Positions 43,600 through 52,089 of a stretch of DNA of 64,000 bases are shown piece by piece. How positions within the stretch are numbered: the stretch's first letter is position 1; every line of letters starts with the position of its first letter. Source of the DNA: Rhizobium sophoriradicis (GTDB taxonomy: Bacteria > Pseudomonadota > Alphaproteobacteria > Rhizobiales > Rhizobiaceae). Position numbers and translations under genes: made by a program. The notes below the pieces were generated by a model. It ran no database searches. It was given only the letters and a program-made list of their open reading frames with translations, and was not told where the DNA came from. The stretch spans positions 171,438 to 235,437 of the forward strand of contig NZ_RQIH01000013.1 of assembly GCF_003939025.1 (NCBI RefSeq), given 5' to 3'.

Positions 43600-44263
43600 G
43601 CGCGGGAAATCCCTCGTAGAAAGCGCCGTGATCGCCCTCCCAGTTCGCCATGCCTGGCTTGGTGAGGATGCCGCGCGGGCTGACATAACTCTGGATGATC
43701 CGCTTCGGCTGTTCGTGCCACTGGATATTGAAGGCCCAGAGCTTGGGGAAGAAACAGAGCGATGCATAAGGCAGGTGGTCGTGGATCCACCAGGCGAGCC
43801 GCTGCCAATCGCTTTCATCGCGATAGCGGTCGATCATCCACGGCACGGCGATGCAGACGGCGGCGCCCATGCAGCCGTCGAAATCCCTGATATCCCAGAT
43901 GTGATGGGCTGCAGTGGCGGCATTGGTCGAGCAGTTCAGCTTGTTCTCGTTGCCGAACCTGTTGACATCAGGCGAGCGATAGCCGGAGCGGATGTGCAGG
44001 CGCCCGAACGTTGCCTCCAGCGGCTCCAGCAGATCCTCGCAAAGCCGCCTCCCCGCCTCGATTGCCAGATCGGGATCCTCGGGAATGTTGGGGATGCGAT
44101 AGAAATCGGCGATTTCGGAATGCAGGAAATCGCGGAAGAAGAAATTCCGCGATAGCCGCACCCGGCCAAGATCCTCCAGACCTTTCATCGAACCCGGCTT
44201 CCGCATCATTTTTCTCCCGGCGTCAAAGGCGGGATGATTGCCCGGAGCCGATTTCCAGTCCAC
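43589..44263 (-). CDS. Peptidase M15-like protein
   Basis: A 224-residue protein that resembles M15A-type D-Ala-D-Ala carboxypeptidases (PF08291-like). It has LSRNFFFRDFLHSEIADFYRIPNIPEDPD, then LLEPLEATFGRLHIRSGYRSPDVN (each as a typical LSPHF..EF and RI.SGYRSP.N segment), and AAHHIWDIRDFDG in the place of the SQH..G.A.D zinc site. The zinc ligand pattern is changed, so activity is uncertain. No signal peptide is seen from the start at 44263; later ATGs at about residues 19-26 are possible. Confidence 0.7.
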   Translation of the reverse strand: MDWKSAPGNHPAFDAGRKMMRKPGSMKGLEDLGRVRLSRNFFFRDFLHSEIADFYRIPNIPEDPDLAIEAGRRLCEDLLEPLEATFGRLHIRSGYRSPDVNRFGNENKLNCSTNAATAAHHIWDIRDFDGCMGAAVCIAVPWMIDRYRDESDWQRLAWWIHDHLPYASLCFFPKLWAFNIQWHEQPKRIIQSYVSPRGILTKPGMANWEGDHGAFYEGFPALRS

Positions 44264-44351
44264 CCGAATTCGCTCGGGAACAATTTCCGCGATCCTTGCT
44301 TCTTAATGTGTCGCCGCGTTCGCGGCCTTTCCCAAAACAAGGATCGAGAAA

Positions 44352-44849
44352 ATGGCCAAGGAAAAGACGTTGGAAGATCTCTTCTATGACACGCTCAAGG
44401 ACATTTATTTCGCCGAGCGGCAGATATTGCGCGCCCTGCCGAAGATGGCGCGCGCCGCTCAGTCCTCCGAACTGAAGGCAGGCTTCCAGAAGCACCTCGA
44501 GGAAACCGAAGCCCAGGTCGAGCGCCTGCAGCAGGTCTTCGAGAAGATTGGCAAGCGCGCCCAGGGCAAGACCTGCGAGGCGATCCAGGGCATTATCGCC
44601 GAAGGCGAGGAAATCATGGAGGAGTTCAAGGGCACACCGGCGCTGGATGCCGGCCTGATCTCGGCAGCCCAGGCCGTCGAGCACTATGAAATCGCCCGTT
44701 ACGGAACGCTGAAAACCTGGGCTGCGACGCTCGGCCTCAAGGATGTCGTCAGCCTTCTCGACCAGACGCTGCAGGAGGAGACGGCCACCGACAAGACGCT
44801 CTCCCGGCTCGCCACGACCGCGGCAAACCAGAAGGCGAAGGCTGCCTGA
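44352..44849 (+). CDS. yciE: YciE-type ferritin-like domain protein (DUF892)
   Basis: A 165-residue four-helix protein of the DUF892/YciE family. It has LEDLFYDTLKDIYFAERQILRALPKMARAA at the start, and the Glu/His ligand pattern in FQKHLEETEAQVERL, CEAIQGIIAEGEEI and EHYEIARYGTLKTWA. This group is often stress-induced and may bind a di-metal centre. AAGGA lies before the ATG. It is alone on the plus strand between two minus-strand genes. Confidence 0.92.
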   Translation: MAKEKTLEDLFYDTLKDIYFAERQILRALPKMARAAQSSELKAGFQKHLEETEAQVERLQQVFEKIGKRAQGKTCEAIQGIIAEGEEIMEEFKGTPALDAGLISAAQAVEHYEIARYGTLKTWAATLGLKDVVSLLDQTLQEETATDKTLSRLATTAANQKAKAA

Positions 44850-44871
44850 CGGATCCAGGAACGGGCGGCTC

Positions 44872-45780
44872 CTAGCGGCCGCCCCTATCCTTCTCGACAT
44901 ATCTGAAAAAATCGATGAAGGCGCGCAGCGCCGGACGCATCTGCCGCCGGCTCGGATAATAGAGAAACGGCCCGGGATAGGGCGCGCACCAATCCTCCAG
45001 CACGCGCACAAGCCTGCCGCTCGCCAGTTCCGCATGCACCCGCATATCGAAGAGATAGGCAAGGCCGGCGCCGTTCAGTGCCGCGAGCAGGGCCAGCCGG
45101 TCCTCGCTGACAACCAGCGGCCCGTCGACGGCAACGACGAGTTCCTCACCGTCCTTTTCGAATTCCCAACGATAGATGGAGCCGTTGGTGAAGCGTCGTT
45201 TGATGCATCGATGATTGACGAGATCACGCGGATGCTCCGGCTTCGGATGGCGCTCGAAATAGTCCCGCGAGGCGGCGATGACAGTCGTCAGATTGGGCGA
45301 GAACCTGACCGCGATCATATCGGCCTCCAAACTCTCTTCCAGCCTCAGGCCGGCATCGAAACCTTCCTTGACGATATCGGTGAAGCCGTCCTCATTGGCG
45401 ATCTCCAAGGTGATATCGGGATAGAGATTGAGAAAATCGCCGAGGCGCGGAGCAAGCAGGATATCCGAGGCGAAGCGCGGGGCGGTAATGCGCAGGTTTC
45501 CCGCGGGCTTGGCGCGCGTGTCGCGGACGGCCTCCAACGCAATATCGATCTCCTCCAGCGCCGGTCGCAGCGTCTCGAGAAGCAGGCGCCCTTCTTCGGT
45601 CGGCGCGACGCTGCGGGTGGTGCGCGCCAGAAGCCTGACGCCCAGGCTTTCCTCGAGACTTGAGATCGCATGGCTGATCGCTGACGGCGCGACGAGGAGT
45701 TCCCTGGCCGCGGCCCGGAAGCTGTGATGCTCCGAAACGGCGGCAAGAACGGCGAGTTGGGAGAGCTGTGTCCTGTTCAT
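44872..45780 (-). CDS. LysR family transcriptional regulator
   Basis: A 302-residue LysR protein. The HTH is VSEHHSFRAAARELLVAPSAI then SHAISSLEESLG at about residues 14-46, followed by a type 2 periplasmic-binding-like domain (LRITAPRFASDILLA, FDAGLRLEE). The ATG at 45780 gives MNRTQLSQLAV. It is divergent from the broken aldo/keto reductase gene. An AAACAA-N9-TTGTTT repeat just upstream may be its operator. Confidence 0.91.
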   Translation of the reverse strand: MNRTQLSQLAVLAAVSEHHSFRAAARELLVAPSAISHAISSLEESLGVRLLARTTRSVAPTEEGRLLLETLRPALEEIDIALEAVRDTRAKPAGNLRITAPRFASDILLAPRLGDFLNLYPDITLEIANEDGFTDIVKEGFDAGLRLEESLEADMIAVRFSPNLTTVIAASRDYFERHPKPEHPRDLVNHRCIKRRFTNGSIYRWEFEKDGEELVVAVDGPLVVSEDRLALLAALNGAGLAYLFDMRVHAELASGRLVRVLEDWCAPYPGPFLYYPSRRQMRPALRAFIDFFRYVEKDRGGR

Positions 45781-45786
45781 TGATCG

Positions 45787-45807
45787 AAACAATAGAACAG
45801 CTTGTTT
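45787..45807. promoter_or_regulatory. Possible LysR operator AAACAA-N9-TTGTTT
   Basis: A 6-bp perfect inverted repeat with 9-bp spacer, beginning 7 bp upstream of the LysR start, in the divergent promoter to the aldo/keto reductase gene. Confidence 0.4.
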
Positions 45808-45880
45808 GAAACTGCATGTATTTTCCGATCGATCGGTGGCCGTTATGGTCTGTCCGTACCGCCAATCAACGATTTCTCCG

Positions 45881-45924
45881 GAAGCGTGATCCGAAATCGC
45901 TCACACGTGTCGGCATCATGCTTC
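45881..45924. repeat. Palindromic repeat unit, copy 3 (degenerate)
   Basis: GAAGC/GCTTC ends enclose a decayed version of the copy 2 core (CCGAAATCGCTCACAC, CGGCATCATGC). It is in the same orientation as copy 2. Confidence 0.6.
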
Positions 45925-45961
45925 CAGCGGTCCAAAATCAGCTCAGCAAAGGAACCCCATC

Positions 45962-46958
45962 ATGAAGACCCGTAAACTCGGAAATGATTTGACCGTCTCC
46001 GCCGTCGGCCTCGGCTGCATGGGCATGAGCTTTGCCTATGGCGCCAGTGACGAAGCGGAATCGATCCGGACGCTCCATCGCGCCGTCGATCTCGGCGTCA
46101 CCTTCTTCGACACTGCCGAGGTCTACGGCCCGTTTACCAACGAGGTTCTTCTCGGAAAGGCGCTGAAGCCTTTCCGCGATCGTGTGGTGATCGCCACCAA
46201 ATTCGGCTTCAAGATCGATACCAGTAAGGCGGGCGCTGCCGCCATCACCGGCGTCGACAGCCGCCCCGAACATATCAGAGAGGTTGCCGAGGCTTCGCTG
46301 AAACGTCTCGGCATCGAGACCATCGACCTGCTCTACCAGCACCGGGTCGACCCCCAACGTGCCGATCGAGGAGACTGTCGGCGTCATGGCCGAGCTGGTG
46401 AGGGAAGGCAAAGTTCGCGCGCTCGGCCTCTCGGAAGCCGGCAGCGCCACCATCCGCCGGGCGCAAGCGGTCCATCCGATCGCAGCGCTGCAGAGTGAAT
46501 ATTCGCTCTGGACCCGCGATCCCGAAGAGGACGTGCTTGCCACCTGCCGCGAACTCGGCATCGGCTTCGTGCCCTACAGCCCGCTCGGCCGCGGCTTCCT
46601 GACGGGGGCGATCCGCAAGGCCGACGATCTCGCCGCCGACGATTTCCGCCGGCAGGTGCCGCGCTTCCAGGCGGAAAATTTTGAGGCCAACGCCGCCCTC
46701 GTCGCAGCGCTCGAGCGGCTTGCCGCCGAGAAGGGGGTGACGGCGGCGCAGCTGGCGCTGGCCTGGGTGCTCAGCCAGGGCGACGACATCGTGCCGATCC
46801 CCGGCGCCCGCAAGCTTCACCATCTCGAACAGAACGCCGCCGCCGCCGATATCACGCTGAGCGCAGCAGAGCTCCAGCAGCTCGGCGAAGCGATCCCCGC
46901 CGCACAGGTGGCGGGAAAACGCTATTCGGACGCCTCGCTTGCGATGACGAATCTGTAA
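45962..46958 (+). pseudogene. Aldo/keto reductase, frameshifted
   Basis: This would be a full-length aldo/keto reductase of about 331 residues, but the frame breaks in the middle. The first frame (45962 onward) has VGLGCMGMSFAYGASDEAES, TFFDTAEVYGPF, VVIATKFGFK and IDLLYQHRVDP, then goes out of frame. The second frame (from about 46356) continues with NVPIEETVGVMAELVREGKV and runs to the normal C-terminus. Five Cs at 46351-46355 where four would keep the frame explain it. It is either a real inactivation or a sequencing error. The likely regulator is the divergent LysR. A hairpin terminator follows. Confidence 0.88.
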
Positions 46959-46964
46959 TCGAAG

Positions 46965-46994
46965 AAGCCCGGCCTGATACAATCGGCCGGGCTT
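46965..46994 (+). terminator. Hairpin terminator after aldo/keto reductase pseudogene
   Basis: AAGCCCGGCC and GGCCGGGCTT form a perfect 10-bp stem around a 10-nt loop, 6 bp after the stop. The T run is short. Confidence 0.65.
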
Positions 46995-47048
46995 GCCTTC
47001 GCCGCCGGCGAAACTATCTAACCCCATCTCGGAGAACGGGATGGAAAC

Positions 47049-47408
47049 ATGTCGGACAGGCAAGCAGTCGAACAGACGGTTCATCTCTATGTCGAAGGCA
47101 TGGCCTTCGGCAATGCGGCAGCCTTGAAGAAGGCCTTTCACCCGCAAAGCTCGATCATCGGCTATTACCAGAATGCCGTCGAATGGCTGACCCGGGACGA
47201 ATTCATCACCGCGATCCTGGCGGAGGAACCGGCGCCGCCCGGCACGCAGCCCTTCATGGATATACAAAGCGTCGATGTCGAGGGTGAGGCGGCGAGCGTC
47301 AAGGTCACCGACGATTTCGCCGGAATGCGCTTTACCGACTATCTCTCATTGCTGAAGATCGACGGCCGATGGGTGATCGTCAGCAAGCTCTACCATCTTC
47401 ACACGTGA
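47049..47408 (+). CDS. Nuclear transport factor 2-like (lumazine-binding-type) protein
   Basis: A 119-residue SnoaL/NTF2-like fold protein. It has QAVEQTVHLYVEGMAFGNAAALKKAFHP at the start, a WLTRDEFITAIL segment, and the closing beta strands DYLSLLKIDGRWVIVSKLYHLH. This matches the putative lumazine-binding family. The fold is a conical barrel and the activity is unknown. It has its own terminator directly after the stop. Confidence 0.86.
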   Translation: MSDRQAVEQTVHLYVEGMAFGNAAALKKAFHPQSSIIGYYQNAVEWLTRDEFITAILAEEPAPPGTQPFMDIQSVDVEGEAASVKVTDDFAGMRFTDYLSLLKIDGRWVIVSKLYHLHT

Positions 47409-47439
47409 AAGAACCGGCCGCCGCAACGACCGGTTCTTT
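47408..47439 (+). terminator. Rho-independent terminator after NTF2-like gene
   Basis: AAAGAACCGG and CCGGTTCTTT pair over 10 bp with a 12-nt loop and are followed by TTTTC. It begins at the stop codon. Confidence 0.8.
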
Positions 47440-47459
47440 GTTTTCGGGAGACCGCGGGA

Positions 47460-49883
47460 TCAGCTTCTGAGGACGCCGCCGGTGAATTTCGCGACGCTCG
47501 CCACGATCTTCTGCGTCAGCGCTTCGAAATCTTCATCCGTCAACGTGCGCTCGACCGGCTGGATCTGAACCTCGATCGCCACCGATTTCTTGCCTTCGCC
47601 GACAGACGCACCTTCGAAGATGTCGAAGACGTTGACGCCGGTGACCAGTCTGCGGTCTGCCCCGGTCGCAGCCTTGATGATGGCGCCCGATTCCACCGTC
47701 TTGTCGACGACGAAGGCGAAGTCGCGCTTGACCGCCTGGAAGGGTGACAGTTCCAGCGCCGGCTTGGTGCGGGTCGCCTTCTTCTTCGGCTCGGCCATCG
47801 CGTCGAGATAGACCTCGAAGCCACAGAGGGCGCCGGAGACATCGAGCGCTTCCAGCGTCAACGGGTGGAATTCACCGAAGTAACCGAGCACCACCTTCGG
47901 CCCCATCTTGATCGTGCCGGAGCGGCCGGGATGATACCATTCCGGGCCGCCCTGCTCGATCTGGATATTGCCCATCGGCAAGCCGCAAGCTTCGATGACG
48001 GCGAGCGCATCGGCCTTGGCGTCGAAGACGTCGACCGGTTTGCCGCCGCCCTTCACAGCATTCGACCACATGCGGCCCCCTCCGGCGAGCGAGGCGGTGC
48101 CGCGGCGGATGCCGCCGGCAACGCGACGCTGACCGTCCGGTCTGTCGTTCTCATAGGTGCCCGAGACCTCGAAAATCGCCACGTCGCCATAACCCTTGTC
48201 GGCATTGCGCTGGGCCGCCGTCAGCAGGCCCGGCAGCAGCGAGGGGCGCATATCCGACATTTCGGCAGCGATCGGATTGGCAAGCTTGAGGGCCGGCGAG
48301 CCGCCGCCGAAGAGCTTCGCCTGATCTTCCGGAATGAAGGACCAGGTGACGGCCTCCAGCATGCCGCGCGAGGCAAGCGCACGCTTGGCCGCCCGGGTGC
48401 GGATCTGCAGCGTGGTCAGGATCCTGCCGTTGACGGCGGCATGGCTTTCGAGCGGCGCCGGCTTGATCTTGTCGACGCCGTGGATGCGCATGACCTCCTC
48501 GACGAGATCGGCCTTGCCGTCGACATCGGGGCGCCACGACGGAACGGAGACGGAAACGCGTTCGCCGGAGCCGGAAACCGTGAAGCCGAGGCGAGCGAGG
48601 ATCGAGTTGCTTTCCTCCGTCGAGACTTCCAGGCCGGTTAGGCGCTTGACCTCCGAATAGGGGAAATCGACGACCTTCGGCTCGTGAGGCTTGTATCCGA
48701 CGACCTCGGCCCTCGCGGCCGTGCCGCCGCAGAGTTCGAGCACCAGTTCCGTCGTGCGTTCGAGACCGGGAACCATATATTCCGGATCGACGCCGCGCTC
48801 GAAACGGTAGCGCGCATCGGTGATAATACCCAGGCTGCGGCCCGATTTGGCGATGTTCATCGGGTCCCAGAGGGCCGATTCGATCAGCACGTCGACGGTG
48901 TTCTCGTCGCAGCCGGAGTGTTCGCCGCCCATGATGCCGCCGATCGATTCGATCCCGTCTTCATCTGATATGACGACGTTGTTCGGACCGAGCTTGTATT
49001 CGCGCTGGTCGAGCGCCAGCACGGTCTCGCCTTCCCTGGCGCGACGGACGGTGAGGTTGCCCTTGACCTTGGCGGCGTCGAAGACGTGCATCGGCCGGCC
49101 CTGATCGAAGGTCATGTAATTGGTGATATCGACCAGCGCATTGATGGGGCGCAGCCCGATGGCGGTCAGCCGCTGCTGCATCCAGCGCGGGCTCGGGCCG
49201 TTCCTGACGCCGCGCACGAGGCGGAGCGAAAAGCCGGGGCAGAGCTTGGCATCGTCGAGATCGAGCGTCAGCTTGATCGGCGTCTCGCCTTCCACGGAAA
49301 ATGACGGCGCGGTCCGGGTCTTCAACGTGCCGAGCCCGGAGGCGGCGAGATCGCGGGCGATGCCGTGGATCGAGGTGCAGTCCGGCCTGTTCGGCGTCAG
49401 GTTGATCTCGATGACCGGGTCGTCGAGATGCGCATATGCTGCGTAGCTTTGACCCACCGGCGCATCGTCGGGCAGATCGATGATGCCGTCGTGATTGTCG
49501 GAGATCTGCAGTTCTTTTTCGGAGCACATCATGCCGCGGCTTTCGACGCCGCGGATATTGCCGACGGCAAGCGTCACGTCGATACCGGGAACATAAGTCC
49601 CGGGTGCTGCGAAGGCGCCGATAAGGCCGGCGCGCGCATTCGGGGCGCCGCAGACGACCTGGACCGGTGAACCGGAGCCGGTGTCGACCATCAGCACCTT
49701 CAGGCGATCGGCTTGCGGATGTTTTTCCGCCGAAACAACTCTGGCGATGACGAAGGGCTTGAACGCCGCCTTGTCGTCGACATCCTCCACCTCCAGCCCG
49801 ATCTCGGTCAGGCGGGTGCAGATTTCATCGAGCGTGGCATCCGTTTCCAGATGCTCTTTCAGCCAGGAGAGCGTGAATTTCAT
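47460..49883 (-). CDS. pheT: Phenylalanine--tRNA ligase subunit beta
   Basis: An 807-residue subunit of the alpha2-beta2 PheRS. The N-terminal tRNA-binding domain is at about residues 40-150, with KPFVIARVVSAEKHPQADRLKV (in parts) and VVCGAPNARAGL. The B3/B4 and B5 domains follow, then the catalytic-like core. The C-terminal FDX-ACB anticodon-binding domain has SPFQAVKRDFAFVVDK and the final TLTDEDFEALTQKIVASV segment. Length is normal. It starts 16 bp after pheS. Confidence 0.97.
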   Translation of the reverse strand: MKFTLSWLKEHLETDATLDEICTRLTEIGLEVEDVDDKAAFKPFVIARVVSAEKHPQADRLKVLMVDTGSGSPVQVVCGAPNARAGLIGAFAAPGTYVPGIDVTLAVGNIRGVESRGMMCSEKELQISDNHDGIIDLPDDAPVGQSYAAYAHLDDPVIEINLTPNRPDCTSIHGIARDLAASGLGTLKTRTAPSFSVEGETPIKLTLDLDDAKLCPGFSLRLVRGVRNGPSPRWMQQRLTAIGLRPINALVDITNYMTFDQGRPMHVFDAAKVKGNLTVRRAREGETVLALDQREYKLGPNNVVISDEDGIESIGGIMGGEHSGCDENTVDVLIESALWDPMNIAKSGRSLGIITDARYRFERGVDPEYMVPGLERTTELVLELCGGTAARAEVVGYKPHEPKVVDFPYSEVKRLTGLEVSTEESNSILARLGFTVSGSGERVSVSVPSWRPDVDGKADLVEEVMRIHGVDKIKPAPLESHAAVNGRILTTLQIRTRAAKRALASRGMLEAVTWSFIPEDQAKLFGGGSPALKLANPIAAEMSDMRPSLLPGLLTAAQRNADKGYGDVAIFEVSGTYENDRPDGQRRVAGGIRRGTASLAGGGRMWSNAVKGGGKPVDVFDAKADALAVIEACGLPMGNIQIEQGGPEWYHPGRSGTIKMGPKVVLGYFGEFHPLTLEALDVSGALCGFEVYLDAMAEPKKKATRTKPALELSPFQAVKRDFAFVVDKTVESGAIIKAATGADRRLVTGVNVFDIFEGASVGEGKKSVAIEVQIQPVERTLTDEDFEALTQKIVASVAKFTGGVLRS

Positions 49884-49899
49884 CGTTCCAAATCTCCGT

Positions 49900-50982
49900 T
49901 CAAGCGCTGAGGCCGCCGAACAGCGTCGGCATGTCGAGCGGGCGGAAGCCGTAATGCGTCATCCAGCGGACGTCGGCATTGAAGAAGTCGCGCAGGTCGG
50001 GCATGCCGTATTTCAGCATGGCGATGCGGTCGAGGCCCATGCCCCAGGCAAAACCCTGATATTCGTCCGGATCGAGCCCGCCGTAGCGCAGCACGTTCGG
50101 ATGGACCATGCCGCAGCCGAGAATCTCCATCCAGTCGGTGCCTTCGCCGAACTTGACGATCGGGCCGGAGCGGTCGCACTGGATATCGACCTCGAAAGAG
50201 GGCTCGGTGAAGGGAAAGAAGGACGGGCGGAAGCGCATCGTCACGCTGTCGACCTCGAAGAAGGTCTTGCAGAACTCCTCGAGCACCCAGCGGATATTGG
50301 CGACATTGGCCTTCTTGTCGATCACCAGGCCCTCGACCTGATGGAACATAGGCGAATGGGTGGCGTCCGAGTCCTGCCGATAAGTCTTGCCGGGGATGAT
50401 GATGCGGATCGGCGGCTTTTGCGCCTCCATGGTGCGCACCTGCACCGGCGAGGTATGGGTGCGCAGCACCTTGCGCTCGCCATTCTTGTCCGGATTGAAG
50501 AAGAAGGTGTCGTGCATCTCGCGGGCCGGATGGCCTTCGGGGAAATTGAGAGCGGTGAAATTGTAGTAATCGGTCTCGATATCGGGGCCTTCGGCAATCG
50601 AGAAGCCCATATCTGCGAAGATTGCGGTGATCTCGTCGACGATCTGGCTGATCGGGTGGATGCGGCCGCGCTCAGCCGGCGAGGAGCGCACCGGCAGGCT
50701 GACATCGACCGTCTCGGCCTTCAGCCGCGCATTGACCGCCGCCATTTTCAGCACCGACTTGCGTTCGGCGATGGCGTCCGTCACGGCATTCTTCAGGGCG
50801 TTGATCGCAGCGCCCTTGGTCTGGCGCTCCTCCGGCGTCATCGCGCCGAGCGTCTTCAGGAGTTCCGAGACCGAGCCCTTCTTGCCCAGCGCAGACACGC
50901 GCACGGCTTCCAGGGCGGCCTCGTCATTGGCGGCGGCGATTTCCGCGAGCAGCGATGAGTTGAGCTGGTCGATATCTGACAT
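49900..50982 (-). CDS. pheS: Phenylalanine--tRNA ligase subunit alpha
   Basis: A 360-residue catalytic subunit of PheRS. An N-terminal coiled coil is followed by the class II core. Motif 2 is VLRTHTSPVQVRTME with KTYRQDSDATHSPMFHQVEG, and motif 3 lies in GFAWGMGLDRIAMLKYGMPDLR (in parts). The ATG at 50982 gives MSDIDQLNSSLL and has GGAAAG upstream. The leader between rplT and pheS holds a terminator-like hairpin. Confidence 0.97.
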   Translation of the reverse strand: MSDIDQLNSSLLAEIAAANDEAALEAVRVSALGKKGSVSELLKTLGAMTPEERQTKGAAINALKNAVTDAIAERKSVLKMAAVNARLKAETVDVSLPVRSSPAERGRIHPISQIVDEITAIFADMGFSIAEGPDIETDYYNFTALNFPEGHPAREMHDTFFFNPDKNGERKVLRTHTSPVQVRTMEAQKPPIRIIIPGKTYRQDSDATHSPMFHQVEGLVIDKKANVANIRWVLEEFCKTFFEVDSVTMRFRPSFFPFTEPSFEVDIQCDRSGPIVKFGEGTDWMEILGCGMVHPNVLRYGGLDPDEYQGFAWGMGLDRIAMLKYGMPDLRDFFNADVRWMTHYGFRPLDMPTLFGGLSA

Positions 50983-51062
50983 TGTCACTTCTTTCCGTCC
51001 AGTATCAGGCGGGGATCGGGAGGCAGGCGGCGCCGACCGGCGCAAGGGATATAAAGAAAGAA

Positions 51063-51094
51063 AAACCCGCGCTAGCCCAAACCAGCGCGGGTTT
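51063..51094 (-). terminator. Terminator/attenuator hairpin upstream of pheS
   Basis: On the minus strand AAACCCGCGCT and AGCGCGGGTTT form a perfect 11-bp stem with a 10-nt loop, followed by a T-rich run. It lies between rplT and pheS. It could end the rplT message or act as an attenuator for pheST. Confidence 0.8.
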
Positions 51095-51113
51095 CCCAAA
51101 ATTCGATAAGCAT
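51072..51113 (-). CDS. Possible pheST leader peptide, 13 codons
   Basis: A short frame reads MLIEFWETRAGLG and stop. It contains one Phe and one Trp codon side by side, and it overlaps the 5' arm of the terminator hairpin (51084-51094). A ribosome halted at the Phe codon (51099-51101) would cover that arm. An AGG lies a few bases upstream. It is speculative: a single Phe codon is a weak signal compared with known Phe leaders. Confidence 0.3.
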   Translation of the reverse strand: MLIEFWETRAGLG

Positions 51114-51132
51114 AGAGCCTGGGAAGCGCTGG

Positions 51133-51537
51133 TTAACGAACCGCGCCTTCAAACTCGTTGGCCGTACCGGTTTCCTTGAGGTACTCAAGGGCCTTCTTGG
51201 CAGCATTGACGAGCGCGCCGAATGCTTCCGGCTCGTGGATCGCCATGTCGGAGAGAACCTTGCGGTCGACTTCGATGCCGGCCTTGTTCAGACCGTCGAT
51301 GAAGCGGCCGTAGGTCAGGCCGAATTCGCGGACGGCAGCGTTGATGCGCTGGATCCAGAGCGCACGGAAGTTGCGCTTGTTGACCTTGCGGTCGCGGTAG
51401 GCGTACTGCTTCGACCGGTCGACAGCGGCCTTGGCGGCGCGGATGGTGTTCTTACGGCGGCCATAAAAGCCCTTGGCGGCCTTCAGAACCTTCTTGTGCT
51501 TGGCGTGGGCGGTGACGCCTCTTTTTACGCGTGCCAT
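51133..51537 (-). CDS. rplT: 50S ribosomal protein L20
   Basis: A 134-residue ribosomal protein that binds 23S rRNA early in large-subunit assembly. The N-terminal RNA-binding part is rich in basic residues (MARVKRGVTAHAKHKKVLKAAKGFYGRRKN in parts). The body has WIQRINAAVREFGLTYGRFIDGL and the C-terminus is a few residues longer than E. coli. It follows rpmI by 38 bp. Confidence 0.97.
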   Translation of the reverse strand: MARVKRGVTAHAKHKKVLKAAKGFYGRRKNTIRAAKAAVDRSKQYAYRDRKVNKRNFRALWIQRINAAVREFGLTYGRFIDGLNKAGIEVDRKVLSDMAIHEPEAFGALVNAAKKALEYLKETGTANEFEGAVR

Positions 51538-51575
51538 ATCATGATCTCCTTAAATCTAGCGTTCGCGGACGAGTC

Positions 51576-51779
51576 TCAGAGACCGTTCGGCAGGTAATTC
51601 TTGATAACCTTGCGGCCATCCGGTTCTGCGAGAACCATGGTGCCGCGTGCATCGCGAATGAACTTGTTGGTACGCTTGATCATGCCATGGCGCTTGCCGG
51701 CAGCGGCAGCCTTGACCTTGCCCGTGGCGGTGATCTTGAACCGCTTCTTGGCAGAGGACTTCGTCTTCATCTTGGGCAT
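51576..51779 (-). CDS. rpmI: 50S ribosomal protein L35
   Basis: A 67-residue basic ribosomal protein. It starts MPKMKTKSSAKKRFKITATG and contains GKRHGMIKRTNKFIRDARGT. The ATG at 51779 is the family start; longer readings upstream are not real. It is the usual partner of rplT after infC. Confidence 0.95.
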   Translation of the reverse strand: MPKMKTKSSAKKRFKITATGKVKAAAAGKRHGMIKRTNKFIRDARGTMVLAEPDGRKVIKNYLPNGL

Positions 51780-52089
51780 TTTGCTACTCCTTCTGTCCTC
51801 CCTGCGCGCTTCATCAAAAAAGCCCTCTCGCGAAGTCCGGTTCTCCGGCCGTCGCAACAAGGTGCGGGAGCGTTTGTTGTTGATCTGCGGCTTCGGCGAC
51901 GAACCGTTCCGCAAGCATTCGAAACTGCCACGGCATGCCCTGCCGGTCAGTTCGGACGCGCGCTTATAACCGCAGCGTGGTGAAAGTGCAACGGGGCCGC
52001 GGAGGAATCTTCGCCAACCCGGAGGCGGGATGGCCGAAAGCACAAAAGCCGCCCTTGCGGACGGCCTTGGGCGAAAAAGTATCTGGCGC
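51780..52089. other. 310-bp gap between infC and rpmI
   Basis: It holds a terminator-like hairpin after infC (52044-52067) and probably a separate promoter for rpmI-rplT-pheST. I see no other gene. Confidence 0.45.
52044..52067 (-). terminator. Terminator-like hairpin after infC
   Basis: On the minus strand GCCGTCC-GCAA-GGGCGGC forms a 7-bp stem (one G-T pair) followed by TTTTGTG. It starts about 25 bp after the infC stop. Confidence 0.6.
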
